From: Eledone cirrhosa
Lineage: Eukaryota; Mollusca; Cephalopoda; Octopoda; Eledonidae
Length of the DNA stretch: 64,000 bases
NCBI GenBank assembly: GCA_964016885.1
Contig: OZ024744.1
Coordinates: 28,282,108-28,346,107, forward strand
Direction of reading: 5' to 3'
The notes under the pieces were generated by a model that did not search any database, had not been told where the DNA came from, and worked only from the letters and a program-made list of their open reading frames with translations. Position numbers and translations under genes: made by a program. This document shows, in pieces, positions 11,265 through 24,613 of the stretch (position 1 is the first letter of the stretch; every line of letters begins with the position of its first letter).

Positions 11265-12697
11265 GCTGTTATCACTGTTATTGTCACTGTTGTTCTTGTC
11301 GCTGTTATAACTGTTATGGTCACTGTTGTTGCTGTTCTCGCTGTTATCACTGTTATTGTCACTGTTGTTGTTGTTGTCGCTGTTATCGCTGTTATTGTCA
11401 TTGTTGTTGTTGTTGTTGTCGCTGTTATCACTGTTATTGTCACTGATGTTGTTGTTCTCGCTGTTATCACTGTTATTGTCACTGTTGTTGTTGTTGTTGT
11501 TCTCGCTGTTATCACTGTTATTGTCATTGCTGTTGTTGATGTCGCTGTTATCACTGTTATTGTCACTGTTGTTGTTGTTCTCGCTGTTATTGTCATTGTT
11601 GTTGTTGTTGTTGTTGTTGCTGTTGTTGTTGTCACTGTTATCACTGTTATTGTCACTGTTGTTGTTGTACTCGCTGTTATCACTGTTATTGTCATTGTTG
11701 TTGTTGTTGTCGCTGTTATCACTGTTATTGTCACTGTTGTTGTGGTTCTCGCTGTTATAACTGTTATTGTGACTTTTGTTGTTGTTGTCGCTGTTATAAC
11801 TGTTATTGTCACTGTCGTTGTTGTCGCTGTTATAACTGTTATTGTTACTGTTGTTGTTGCTGTTGTCGCTGTCATAACTCTTATTGTCACTGTTGTTGTT
11901 GTTGTTGTTGTTATCACTGTTCTTGTCATTATTGTTGTTCTCGCTGTTATCACTGGTATTGACACTGTTGTTGTTGTTGTCGTTGTTATAAATGTTATTG
12001 TCTCTGTTGATGTTGTTGTTGTCGCTGTTATAACTGTTATTGTCACTGTTGTTGTTGTCGTGTTATAACTCTTATTGTCACTATTTTTGTTGTTGTTGTC
12101 GTTGTTATCACTGTTATTGTCATTATTGTTGTTGGCGCTGTTATCACTGTTATTGTCATTGTTGTTGTTGTCGCTGTTATCACTGTTATTGTCCCTGATG
12201 TTGTTGTCGCTGTTATAACTGTTATTGTCAATATTGTCAATATTGTTGTTCTCGCTGCTATCCCTGTTATTGTTACTGTTGTTGTTGTTGTTCTCGCTGT
12301 TATCACAGTTATTGTCACTGTTGTTGTGTTGTTCTCGCTGTTATCACTGTTATTGTCACTGTTGTTGTTGTTGTCACTGTTATGTCTGTTATTGTCACTG
12401 TTGTTGTTGTTGCTGTCGCTGTTATCACTGTTATTGTCATTGTTGTTGTTGATGTACTCGCTGTTATCACTGTTATTGTCACTGTTGTTGTCGATGTTAT
12501 CATTGTTATTTTCATTGTTGTTTTTGTTGTCACTGTTATAACTGTTATTGTCATTGTTGTTGTTGTTGTCGCTGTTATCACTGTTATTGTCATTGTTGTT
12601 GTTGTTGTCGCTGTTATCACTGTTATTGTCACTGTTGTTGTTGTTGTCCCTGTTATCACTGTTATTGTCACTGTTGTTGTTGTTGTTGTCACTATTA

Positions 12698-12707
12698 TTT
12701 ATAAATG
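12698..12707. other. TTTATAAATG interruption (ATTTATAAAT palindrome), site 1
   Basis: The 10-bp perfect palindrome ATTTATAAAT spans 12,697-12,706. It looks like the common GTTATAAATG unit with four extra bases (TTAT), and it shifts the triplet phase by one. It is one of four such sites. Confidence 0.85.
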
Positions 12708-13344
12708 TTATTGTCACTGTTGTTGTTGTCGCTGTTATAACTGTTATTGTCACTGTTGTTGTTGTCGCTGTTATAACTGTTATTGTCACTGTTTTTGTTG
12801 TTGTCGCTGTTATAAATGTTATTGTCACTGTTGTTGTTGTGTTGTCGCTGTTATCACTGTTATTGTCACTGCTGTTGTTGTTGTCTCTGTTATCACTATT
12901 ATTGTCATTGTTGTTATTGTTGTTGTTGCTGTTATAACTGTTATTGTCACTGTTGTCGTTGTCCCTGTTATAACTGTTATTGTCACTGTTGTTGTTGTCG
13001 CTGTTATCACTGTTATTGTCACTGTTGTTGTCGCCGTTATCACTGTTATTGTCATTGTTGTTGTTGTCGCTGTTATAACTGTTATTGTCATTGTTGTTGT
13101 CGCTGTTATCACTGTTATTGTCACTGTTGTTGTTGTTATCAGTGTTATCACTGTTATTGTCACTGTTGTTGTTGTCACTGTTATAAATGTTATTGTCACT
13201 GTTGTTGTTGTTGTCGCTGTTAAAACTGTTATTGTCACTGTCGTTTTTGTTGTCGCTCTTATCACTGTTATTGTCACTGTTGTTGTTGTTGTCGCTGTTA
13301 TTGTCACTGTTGTTGTTTTGTTGTTGTTGTCGCTGTTATCACTG

Positions 13345-14615
13345 TTATTGTTCTGTTGTTGTTGTTGTTGTCGCTGTTATAACTGTTATTGCCATTGTTG
13401 TTGTTGTTGTTGTCTCTGTTATCACTGTTATTGTCACTGTTGTTGTTGTCGCTGTTATAACTGTTATTGTTGTTGTCGTTGTTATCACTGTTAATGTCAT
13501 TGTTGTTGTTGTTTTTGTCGCTGTTATTATGGTTATTGTCACTGTGGTTGTTGTTGTTCTCGCTGTTATGACAGTTATTGTCACTGTTGTTGTTGTTGTC
13601 GCTGTTATAACTTTTATTGTCACTGTTGTTGCTGTTGTAGCTTTTATCACTGTTATTGACACTGTTGTTATTGTTGTCGCTGTTATAACTGTTATTGTCA
13701 TTGTTGTTGTTGTTGTCGATGTTATTGTCACTGTTGTTGTTTTGTTGTTGTTGTTGTCGTCGCTGTTGTAACTGTTATTGCCATTGTTGTTGTTGTTGTT
13801 GTCTCTATTATCACTCTTATTGTTACTGTTGTTGTTGTCGCTGTTATAACTGATATTGTTATTGGTGTTTTTGTTGTCGCTGTAATAACTGTTATTGTCA
13901 TTATTGTTGTTGTCGCTGTTATCACTGTTATTGTCACTGTTGTTGTTTTGTTGTTGTTATTGTCGTCGTTGTCATCACTGTTATTGTCACTGTTGCTGTT
14001 GTTGTTGTCGTTGTTATCATGCTTATTGTCACTGTTGTTATTGTCGTTGTTGTCGTTGTCATCACTGTTATTGTCGCTGTTGTTGTTGTCGCTGTTATTT
14101 TCACTGTTGATGTTTTGTTGTTGTTGTCGTCGTTGTCATCACTGTTATTGTCGCTGTTGTTGTCGTTGTTGTCGTTGTTATCATGGTTATTGTCACTGTT
14201 GTTGTTGTTGTTATTACTGTTATAGTCACTGTTGTTGTTGTCGCTGTTATAACTGTTATTGTCACTGTTGTTGTTGTTGTCATTGTTATCACTGTTATTG
14301 TCACTATTGTTGTTGTCGCTGTTATCACTGTTATTGTCACTGTTGTTGTTGTTCTCGCTGTTATCACTGTTATTGTCACTGTTGTTGTGTTGTTGTCGCT
14401 GTTATAACTGTTATTGTCAAAGTTGTTGTTGTCGCTGTTATAACTGTTATTGTCACTGTTATTGTTGTTGTCGCTGTTACCACTGTTATTGTCTTTGTTG
14501 TTGTTGTTCTCGCTGTTATCACTGTTATTGTCATTGATGTTGTTGTCGCTGTTATCACTTATATTGTCATTGTTGTTGTTGTTGTCGCTGTTATAACTGT
14601 TATTGTCACTGATGT
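13345..14615 (+). repeat. Cassette X, copy 1 (TCGTCG-rich)
   Basis: It is marked by a GTTTTTGTTGTCGCTGTAATAAC unit (near 13,868), two GTTTTG interruptions followed by TCGTCGTTGTCATCACTG, ATCATGC, ATCATGG, a TTATAGTCAC unit, GTCAAAG (near 14,416), TTACCACTG and CACTTATATTG. It recurs at 24,614-25,807, 44,627-45,897 and 52,533-53,803. It is denser in CpG than the rest of the array because TCGTCG replaces GTTGTC in several units. Confidence 0.88.
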
Positions 14616-17600
14616 TGTTGTTGTCGCTGTTTTAACTGTTATTGTCAAAGTTGTTGTTGTCTCTGTCATCACTGTTATTGTCACTGTTGTTGTTGTTGTC
14701 GCTGTTATCATTGTTATTGTCACTGGTGTTGTTGTTGTCGCTGTTAGTGTCACTCTTGTTGTTTTGTTGTTGTTGTCGTCGTTGTCATCACTGTTATTGT
14801 CGCTGTTGTTGTTGTTGTTGTCGTTGTTATCATGCTTATTGTCACTGTTGTTGTTGTTGTGGTTGTTGTTGTCGTTATCACTGTTATTGTCACTGTTGTC
14901 TTTGTTGTTGTCGTTGTCATGACTGTTATTGTAGCTGTTGTTGTTGTTGTTGTTGTTCTCGCTGTTATTGTCACTGTTGTTGTTTTGTTGTTGTTGTTGT
15001 CGTCGTTGTCATCACTGTTATCGTCGCTGTTGTTGTCGTTGTTGTCCTTGTTATCATGGTTATTGTCACTGTTGTTGTCGCTTTTATCACTGTTATTTTC
15101 ACTGTTGTTGTGGTTCTCGCTGTTGTAACTGTTATTGTGACTGTTGTTGTTGTTGTCGCTGTTATAACTGTTATTGTCATTGTTGTTGTTGTCGCTGTTA
15201 TCACTGTTATTGAAACTGTTGTTGTTGTTGGTCTCGCTGTTATCACTGTTATTGTCACTGTTGCTGTTGTTGTCGCTGTTATAACTGTTATTGTCACTGT
15301 TGTTGTTGCTGTTGTCGCTGTCATAACTCTTATTGTCACTGTTGTTGTTGTTGTTGTTGCCGTTGTTATCACTGTTATTGTCATTATTGTTGTTGTCGCT
15401 GTTATCACTGTTATTGACACTGTTGTTGTTGTTGGTCTCGCTGTTATCACTGGTATTGACACTGTTGTTGTTGTTGTCGCTGTTATAACTGTTATTGTCT
15501 CTGTTGATGTTGTTGTTGTCGCTGTTATAACTGTTATTGTCACTGTTGTTGTTGTCGCTGTTATAACTCTTATTGTCACTGTTTTTGTTGTTGTTGTCGT
15601 TGTTATCACTGTCATTGTCATTATTGTTGTTGGCGCTGTTATCACTGTTATTGTCATTGTTGTTGTTGTCGCTGTTATCACTGTTATTGTCCCTGTTGTT
15701 GTTGTCGCTGTTATAACTGTTATTGGCAATATTGCTTTTGTTGTTGTCGCTCTTATCACTCTTATTGTCATTGTTGTTGTTGTTCTCGCTGCTATCCCTG
15801 TTATTGTTACTGTTGTTGTTGTTGTTCTCGCTGTTATCACAGTTATTGTCACTGTTGTTGTGTTGTTCTCGTTGTTAGCACTGTTATTGTCACTGTTGTT
15901 GTTGTCGCTGTTATATCTGTTATTGTCACTGTTGTTGTTGCTGTCGCTGTTATCACTGTTATTGTCATTGTTGTTGTTGTTGTACTCGCTGTTATCACTG
16001 TTATTATCACTGTTGTTGTTGTCGCTGTTATCACTGTTATTTTCATTGTTGTTTTTGTTGTCACTGTTATAACTGTTATTGTCATTGTTGTTGTCGCTGT
16101 TATCACTGTTATTGTCATTGTTGTTGTTGTTGTCGCTGTTATCACTGTCATTGTCACTGTTGTTGTTGTTGTCCCTGTTATCACTGTTATTGTCACTGTT
16201 GTTGTTGTCGCTGTTATAACTGTTATTGTCACTGTTGTTGTTGTCGCTGTTATAACTGTTATTGTCACTGTTTTTGTTGTTGTCGCTGTTATAACTGTTA
16301 TTGTCACTGTTGTTGTTGTTGTAGTTGTTGTCGCTGTTATCACTGTTATTGTCACTGTTGTTGTTGTCGTTGTTATCAGTGTTATTGTCATTGTTGTTAT
16401 TGTTGTTGTCGCTGTTATAACTGTTATTGTCATTGTTGTTGTTGTCGCTGTTATAACTGTTATTGTCACTGTTGTCGTTGTCCCTGTTATAACTGTTATT
16501 GTCACTGTTGTTGTTGCTGTTGTCGCTGTCATAACTCTTATTGTCACTGTTGTAGTTGTTGTTGTCGTTGTTATCACTGTTATTGTAATTATTGTTGTTC
16601 TCGCTGTTATCACTGGTATTGACACTGTTGTTGTTGTCGCTGTTATAACTGTTATTGTCACTGTTGTTGTTGTGGTTCTCGCTGTTATAACTGTTATTGT
16701 GACTGTTGTTGTTGTTGTCGCTGTTATAACTGTTATTGTCATTGTTGTTGTTGTTGTCGCTGTTATCACTGTTATTGACACTGTCGTTGTTGTTGTTCTC
16801 GCTGTTATCACTGTTATTGTCACTGTTGTTGTTGTTGTCGCTGTTATAACTGTTATTGTCACTGTTGTTGTTGCTGTTGTCTCTGTCATAACTCTTTTTG
16901 TCACTGTTGTTGTTGTTGTTGTTGTCGTTGTTATCACTGTTATTGTCATTATTGTTGTTCTCGCTGTTATCACTGGTATTGACACTGTTGTTGTTGTTGT
17001 CGCTGTTATAACTGTTATTGTCTCTGTTGATGTTGTTGTTGTCGCTGTTATAACTGTTATTGTCACTGTTGTTGTTGTCGCTGTTACAACTCTTATTGTC
17101 ACTGTTGTTGTTGTTGTCGTTGTTATCACTGTTATTGTCATTATTGTTGTTGGCGCTGTTATCACTGTTATTGTTGTCGCTGTTATCACTGTTATTATCC
17201 CTGTTGTTGTTGGCGCTGTTATAACTGTTATTGTCACTATTGCTTTTGTTGTTGTCGCTCTTATCACTCTTATTGTCATTGTTGTTGTTGTTCTCGCTGC
17301 TATCCCTGTTATTGTTACTGTTGTTGTTCTCGCTGTTATCACTGTTATTGTCACTGTTGTTGTTGTCGCTGTTATATCTGTTATTGTCACTGTTGTTATT
17401 GTTGCTGTCTCTGTTATCACTGTTATTGTCATTGTTGTTGTTGTTGTTGTACTCGCTGTTATCACTGTTATTGTCACTGTTGTTGTCGATGTTATCACTG
17501 TTATTTTCATTGTTGTTTTTGTTGTCACTGTTATAACTGTTATTGTCATTGTCGTTGTTGTTGTCGCTGTTATCACTGTTATTGTCATTGTTGTTGTTGT

Positions 17601-20094
17601 TGTCGCTGTTATCACTGTTATTGTCACTGTTGTTGTTGTTGTCCCTGTTATCACTTTTATTGTCACTGTTGTCGTTGTTGTCTCTGCTATCACTGTTATT
17701 GTCATTGTTGTTATTGTTGTTGTCGCTGTTATAACTGTTATTGTCATTGTTGTTGTTGTCGCTGTTATAACTGTTATTGTCACTGTTGTCGTTGTCCCTG
17801 TTATCACTGTTATTGTCACTGTTGTTGTCGCCGTTATCACTGTTATTGTCATTGTTGTTGTTGTCGCTGTTATAACTGTTATTGTCATTGTTGTTGTTGT
17901 TGTTGTCGTTGTTATCACTGTTATTGTCATTGTTGTTGTCGCTGTTATCACTGTTATTGTCACTGTTGTTGTTGTTGTCGCTGTTATCACTGTTATTGTC
18001 ACTGTTGTTGTCACTGTTATAAATGTTATTGTCACTGTTGTTGTTGTCGCTGTTATAACTGTTATTCTCATTGTTGTTGTTGTCGCTGTTATAACTGTTA
18101 TTGTCACTGTTGTTGTCGCTGTTATTGTCACTGTTGTTGTTTTGTTGTTGTTTTGTTGTTGTTGCTGTTATCACTGTTATTGTTCTGTTGTTGTTGATGT
18201 CGCTGTTATAACTGTTATTGCCATTGTTGTTGTGGTTGTCTCTGTTATCACTGTTATTGTCAATATTGTTGTTGTCGCTGTTATAACTTTTTTGTTATTG
18301 GTGTTGTTGTCGCTGTTATGACTGTTATTGTCATTGTTGTTGTAGTCGCTGTTATCACTGTTAATGTCATTGTTGTTGTTGTTTTTGTCGCTGTTATTAC
18401 TGTTATTGTCACTGTGGTTATTGTTGTTCTCGCTGTTATCACAGTTATTGTCACTGTTGTTGTTGTTGTTGTTGTCGCTGTTATAACTGTTATTGTCACT
18501 GTTGTTGTTGTTCTTGTCGCTGTTATAACTGTTATTGTCACTGTTGTTGTTGTAGCTTTTATCACTGTTATTGACACTGTTGTTATTGTTGTCGCTGTTA
18601 TAACTGTTATTGTCACTGTTGTTGTTGTGGTTCTCGCTGTTATAACTGTTATTGTGACTGTTTTTGTTGTTGTCGCTGTTATAACTGTTATTGTCATTGT
18701 TGTTGTTGTTGTCGCTGTTATCACTGTTATTGACACTGTCGTTGTTGTTGTTCTCGCTGTTATCACTGTTATTGTCACTGTTGATGTTGTTGTCGATGTT
18801 ATAACTGTTATTGTCACTGTTGTTGTTGCTGTTGTCGCTGTCATAACTCTTAATGTCACTGTTGTTGTTGTCGTTGTTGTTGTCGTTTTTATCACTGTTA
18901 TTGTCATTATTGTTGTTCTCGCTGTTATCACTGGTATTGACACTGTTGTTGTTGTTGTCGCTGTTATAACTGTTATTGTCTCTGTTGATGTTGTTGTTGT
19001 CGCTGTTATAACTGTTATTGTCACTGTTGTTGTTGTCGCTGTTATAACTCTTATTGTCACTGTTATTATTGTTGTTGTCGTTGTTATCACTGTTATTGTC
19101 ATTATTGTTGTTGGCGCTGTTATCACTGTTATTGTTGTCGCTGTTATCACTGTTATCATCCCTGTTGTTGTTGTCGCTGTTATAACTGTTATTGTCACTA
19201 TTGCTTTTGTTGTTGTCGCTCTTATCACTCTTATTGTCATTGTTGTTGTTGTTCTCGCTGCTATCCCTGTTATTGTTACTGTTGTTGTTCTCGCTGTTAT
19301 CACTGTTATTGTCACTGTTGTTGTTGTCGCTGTTATATCTGTTATTGTCACTGTTGTTATTGTTGCTGTCTCTGTTATCACTGTTATTGTCATTGTTGTT
19401 GTTGTTGTTGTACTCGCTGTTATCACTGTTATTGTCACTGTTGTTGTCGATGTTATCACTGTTATTTTCATTGTTGTTTTTGTTGTCACTGTTATAACTG
19501 TTATTGTCATTGTCGTTGTTGTTGTCGCTGTTATCACTGTTATTGTCATTGTTGTTGTTGTCGCTGTTATCACTGTTATTGTCACTTTTGTTGTTGTTGT
19601 CCCTGTTATCACTTTTATTGTCACTGTTGTCGTTGTTGTCTCTGCTATCACTGTTATTGTCATTGTTGTTATTGTTGTTGTCGCTGTTATAACTGTTATT
19701 GTCATTGTTGTTGTTGTCGCTGTTATAACTGTTATTGTCACTGTTGTCGTTGTCCATGTTATAACTGTTACTGTCACTGTTGTTGTTGTCGCTGTTATCA
19801 CTGTTATTGTCACTGTTGTTGTCGCCGTTATCACTTTTATTGTCATTGTTGTTGTTGTCGCTGTTATAACTGTTATTGTCATTGTTGTTGTTGTTGTTGT
19901 CGCTGTTATCACTGTTATTGTCATTGTTGTTGTCGCTGTTATCACTGTTATTGTCACTGTTGTTGTCACTGTTATAAATGTTATTGTCACTGTTGTTGTT
20001 GTCGCTGTTATAACTGTTATTGTCACTGTTGTTGTTGTTGTCGCTGTTAAAACTGTTATTGTCACTGTCGTTTTTGTTCTCGCTCTTATCACTG

Positions 20095-21634
20095 TTATTG
20101 TCACTGTTGTTTTTGTTCTCGCAGTTATCACTGTTATTGTCACTGTTGTTGTTGTTGCTGTCGGTGTTATAACTGTTATTAGTTAATGTTGTTGTTGTTC
20201 TCGCTGTTATAACTGTTATTGTCATTGTTGTTGTTGTTGTCGCTGTTATCACTGTTATTGTCATTGTTGTTGTTGTCGCTATTATCACTGTTATTGTCAC
20301 TGTTGTTGTTGTTGTCGCTGTTATCACTGTTATTGTCACAGTTGTTGTCGCTGTTATCACTGTTATTGTCATTGTTGTTGTTGTTGTTGTCGCTGTTATC
20401 ACTGTTATTGTCATTGTTGTTGTCGCTATTATCGCTGTTATTGTCACTGTTGTTGTTGGTCTCGCTGGTATAACTGTTATTGTCACTGTTGTTGTTGTTG
20501 CTGTTATAACTGTTATTACACTGTTGTTGTTCTTGTCGCTGTTATAACTGTTATTGTCATTGTTGTTGTTGTTGTTGTTGTCGCTGTTATCAATGTTGTT
20601 GTCATTGTTGTTGTTGTTGTTCTCACTGTTATCACTGTTATTGTCACTGTTGTTGTTGTTGTTCTCGCTGTTATCACTCTTATTGTCACTATTGTTGTTG
20701 TTGTCGCCGTTATAACTGTTATTGTCACTGTTGTTGTTGTCGCTGTTTTAACTGTTATTGTCATTGTTGTTGTTGTTGTTGTCGCAGTTATCACTGTCAT
20801 TGTCACTATTGTTGTCGCTGTTATCACTGTTATCGTCATCGTTGTTGTTGTTCTCGCTGTTATCACTGTTATTGTCACTGTTGTCGCTGTTATCACTGTT
20901 ATTGTCACTGTTGTTGTCGCTGTTATCACTGTTATTTTCATTGTTGTTGTTGTTGTTCTCTCTGTTATCACTGTTATTGTCACTGTTGTTGTGGTTCTCG
21001 CTGTTATAACTGTTATTGTGACTTTTGTTGTTGTTGTCGCTGTTATAACTGTTATTGTCACTGTTGTTGTTGTCGCTGTTATAACTGTTATTGTTACTGT
21101 TGTTGTTGCTGTTGTCGCTGTCATAACTCTTATTGTCACTGTTGTTGTTGTTGTTGTTATCACTGTTCTTGTCATTATTGTTGTTCTCGCTGTTATCACT
21201 GGTATTGACACTGTTGTTGTTGTTGTCGTTGTTATAAATGTTATTGTCTCTGTTGATGTTGTTGTTGTCGCTGTTATAACTGTTATTGTCACTGTTGTTG
21301 TTGTCGTTTTATAACTCTTATTGTCACTATTTTTGTTGTTGTTGTCGTTGTTATCACTGTTATTGTCATTATTGTTGTTGGCGCTGTTATCACTGTTATT
21401 GTCATTGTTGTTGTTGTCGCTGTTATCACTGTTATTGTCCCTGATGTTGTTGTCGCTGTTATAACTGTTATTGTCAATATTGTCAATATTGTTGTTCTCG
21501 CTGCTATCCCTGTTATTGTTACTGTTGTTGTTGTTGTTCTCGCTGTTATCACAGTTATTGTCACTGTTGTTGTGTTGTTCTCGCTGTTATCACTGTTATT
21601 GTCACTGTTGTTGTTGTTGTCACTGTTATATCTG
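20095..21634 (+). repeat. 1,540-bp tandem pair, copy 1
   Basis: The TCGGTGTTATAAC unit at 20,161 recurs at 21,701, and an isolated TTATTACACTG unit near 20,512 recurs near 22,052, both at exactly 1,540 bp. The copy also contains TTATTAGTTA (20,177-20,186) and a segment like 11.9-12.3 kb. It ends where copy 2 begins. Confidence 0.88.
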
Positions 21635-22781
21635 TTATTGTCACTGTTGTTGTTGTTCTCGCAGTTATCACTGTTATTGTCACTGTTGTTGTTGTTGCTG
21701 TCGGTGTTATAACTGTTATTAGTTAATGTTGTTGTTGTTCTCGCTGTTATAACTGTTATTGTCATTGTTGTTGTTGTTGTCGCTGTTATCACTGTTATTG
21801 TCATTGTTGTAGTTGTCGCTATTATCACTGTTATTGTCACTGTTGTTGTTGATGTCGCTGTTATCACTGTTATTGTTACAGTTGTTGTCGCTGTTATCAC
21901 TGTTATTGTCATTGTTGTTGTTGTTGTTGTCGCTGTTATCACTGTTATTGTCATTGTTGTTGTCGCTATTATCGCTGTTATTGTCACTGTTGTTGTTGGT
22001 CTCGCTGGTATAACTGTTATTGTCACTCTTGTTGTTGTTGCTGTTATAACTGTTATTACACTGTTGTTGTTCTTGTCGCTGTTATAACTGTTATTTTCAT
22101 TGTTGTTGTTGTTGTTGTTGTCGCTGTTATCAATGTTATTGTCATTGTTGTTGTTGTTGTTCTCACTGTTATCACTGTTATTGTCACTGTTGTTGTTGTT
22201 GTTCTCGCTGTTATCACTCTTATTGTCACTATTGTTGTTGTTGTCGCCGTTATAACTGTTATTGTCACTGTTGTTGTTGTCGCTGTTTTAACTGTTATTG
22301 TCATTGTTGTTGTTGTTGTTGTCGCAGTTATCACTGTCATTGTCACTATTGTTGTCGCTGTTATCACTGTTATCGTCATCGTTGTTGTTGTTCTCGCTGT
22401 TATCACTGTTATTGTCACTGTTGTCGCAGTTATGACTGTTATTGTCACTGTTGTTGGTGTCGCTGTTATCACTGTTATTGTCACTGTTGTTCTTGTCGCT
22501 GTTATAATTGTTATGGTCACTGTTGTTGCTGTTCTCGCTGTTATCACTGTTATTGTCACTGTTGTTGTTGTCGCTGTTATCGCTGTTATTGTCATTGTTG
22601 TTGTTGTCGCTGTTATCACTGTTATTGTCACTGATGTTGTTGTTCTCGCTGTTATCACTGTTATTGTCACTGTTGTTGTTGTTGTTGTTCTCGCTGTTAT
22701 CACTGTTATTGTCATTGCTGTTGTTGTTGTCGCTGTTATCACTGTTATTGTCACTGTTGTTGTTGTTCTCGCTGTTATTGT

Positions 22782-22813
<32 letters not shown>

Positions 22814-23657
22814 CTGTTGTTGTTGTCTCTGTTATCACTGTTATTGTCACTGTTGTTGTTGTACTCGCTGTTATCACTGTTATTGTCATTGTTGTTGTTG
22901 TTGTCGCTGTTATCACTGTTATTGTCACTGTTGTTGTCGCTGTTATCACTGTTATTTTCATTGTTGTTGTTGTTGTTCTCTCTGTTATCACTGTTATTGT
23001 CACTGTTGTTGTGGTTCTCGCTGTTATAACTGTTATTGTGACTTTTGTTGTTGTTGTCGCTGTTATAACTGTTATTGTCACTGTTGTTGTTGTCGCTGTT
23101 ATAACTGTTATTGTTACTGTTGTTGTTGCTGTTGTCGCTGTCATAACTCTTATTGTCACTGTTGTTGTTGTTGTTGTTGTTATCACTGTTCTTGTCATTA
23201 TTGTTGTTCTCGCTGTTATCACTGGTATTGACACTGTTGTTGTTGTTGTCGTTGTTATAAATGTTATTGTCTCTGTTGATGTTGTTGTTGTCGCTGTTAT
23301 AACTGTTATTGTCACTGTTGTTGTTGTCGTGTTATAACTCTTATTGTCACTATTTTTGTTGTTGTTGTCGTTGTTATCACTGTTATTGTCATTATTGTTG
23401 TTGGCGCTGTTATCACTGTTATTGTCATTGTTGTTGTTGTCGCTGTTATCACTGTTATTGTCCCTGATGTTGTTGTCGCTGTTATAACTGTTATTGTCAA
23501 TATTGTCAATATTGTTGTTCTCGCTGCTATCCCTGTTATTGTTACTGTTGTTGTTGTTGTTCTCGCAGTTATCACAGTTATTGTCACTGTTGTTGTGTTG
23601 TTCTCGCTGTTATCACTGTTATTGTCACTGTTGTTGTTGTTGTTACTGTTATATCTG
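21635..23657 (+). repeat. 1,540-bp tandem pair, copy 2 with ~483-bp insertion
   Basis: It aligns to 20,095-21,634 at offset 1,540 up to about 22,426, and at offset 2,020-2,023 from about 22,925. The extra stretch, 22,430-22,925, matches 11,265-11,740, so this copy carries material from block Z and joins copy B of Z. It holds the last TTATTAGTTA marker (21,717-21,726). Confidence 0.85.
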
Positions 23658-23963
23658 TTATTGTCACTGTTGTTGTTGTTGCTGTCGCTGTTATCACTGT
23701 TATTGTCATTGTTGTTGTTGTTGTACTCGCTGTTATCACTGTTATTGTCACTGTTGTTGTCGATGTTATCATTGTTATTTTCATTGTTGTTTTTGTTGTC
23801 ACTGTTATAACTGTTATTGTCATTGTTGTTGTTGTTGTCGCTGTTATCACTGTTATTGTCATTGTTGTTGTTGTCGCTGTTATCACTGTTATTGTCACTG
23901 TTGTTGTTGTTGTCCCTGTTATCACTGTTATTGTCACTGTTGTTGTTGTTGTTGTCACTGTTA

Positions 23964-23973
23964 TTTATAAATG
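23964..23973. other. TTTATAAATG interruption, site 2
   Basis: This is the block-Z copy-B counterpart of the site at 12,698, with the same palindrome and the same one-base phase shift. Confidence 0.85.
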
Positions 23974-24613
23974 TTATTGTCACTGTTGTTGTTGTCGCTG
24001 TTATAACTGTTATTGTCACTGTTGTTGTTGTCGCTGTTATAACTGTTATTGTCACTGTTTTTGTTGTTGTCGATGTTATAAATGTTATTGTCACTGTTGT
24101 TGTTGTGTTGTCGCTGTTATCACTGTTATTGTCACTGCTGTTGTTGTTGTCTCTGTTATCACTATTATTGTCATTGTTGTTATTGTTGTTGTCGCTGTTA
24201 TAACTGTTATTGTCACTGTTGTCGTTGTCCCTGTTATAACTGTTATTGTCACTGTTGTTGTTGTCGCTGTTATCACTGTTATTGTCACTGTTGTTGTCGG
24301 CGTTATCACTGTTATTGTCATTGTTGTTGTTGTCGCTGTTATAACTGTTATTGTCATTGTTGTTGTCGCTGTTATCACTGTTATTGTCACTGTTGTTGTT
24401 GTTATCGCTGTTATCACTGTTATTGTCACTGTTGTTGTTGTCACTGTTATAAATGTTATTGTCACTGTTGTTGTTGTTGTCGCTGTTAAAACTGTTATTG
24501 TCACTGTCGTTTTTGTTGTCGCTCTTATCACTGTTATTGTCACTGTTGTTGTTGTTGTCGCTGTTATTGTCACTGTTGTTGTTTTGTTGTTGTTGTTGTC
24601 GCTGTTATCACTG

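Larger units (their letters stand above)
11265..20105 (+). repeat. Long-range duplicated block Z, copy A (~8.8 kb)
   Basis: It matches 22,460-31,370 almost continuously. The offset drifts through 11,197, 11,269, 11,191, 11,151 and 11,230 bp, which reveals a few block indels. A 72-bp segment present near 22,940-23,010 is missing here. About 78 bp near 13,640-13,720, holding the TAGCTTTTATC unit, is missing from copy B. Shared landmarks include GTTATGGTC (11,314), TTTATAAATG (12,698), the TCGTCG-rich part near 13.96-14.2 kb, CAATATTGC (15,727) and the first T6 interruption (18,288). Copy A ends near 20,105, where its GTTTTTGTTCTCGCAG unit departs from copy B. Confidence 0.88.
2241..21726 (+). 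other. TTATTAGTTA marker series (old family)
   Basis: The marker, or a one-base variant of it, occurs at 2,241, 3,490, about 6,815 (GATATTAGTTA), about 8,323, 9,524, 11,115, 20,177 and 21,717. It usually follows a TCGGTGTTATAAC unit. It shifts the triplet phase and replaces the TTATTGTCACTG module. I found none right of 21.8 kb. Confidence 0.8.

Noticed and set aside
12697..12706. ATTTATAAAT as a TATA box
   Set aside because: It is an isolated palindrome within repeats, without other promoter elements or a downstream gene, and it is explained by a four-base gain in GTTATAAATG.
14971..18174. A 1,067-codon open frame on the minus strand, and many other open frames of 60-900 codons on both strands
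   Set aside because: The frames consist only of the repeated monomer in different phases, overlap fully on opposite strands, and begin and end at single-base indels such as T6, GTTTTG, GTTCTG and TTGTGTTG. They have no recognisable domain, no consistent start context, and no composition distinct from the array. The triplet-sized length variation is explained by GTT slippage.
18288..18293. T6 run as a transcription terminator or polymerase III stop
   Set aside because: There is no upstream hairpin, no tRNA-like or 5S-like gene, and no promoter boxes. The T6 run is simply a repeated variant unit.
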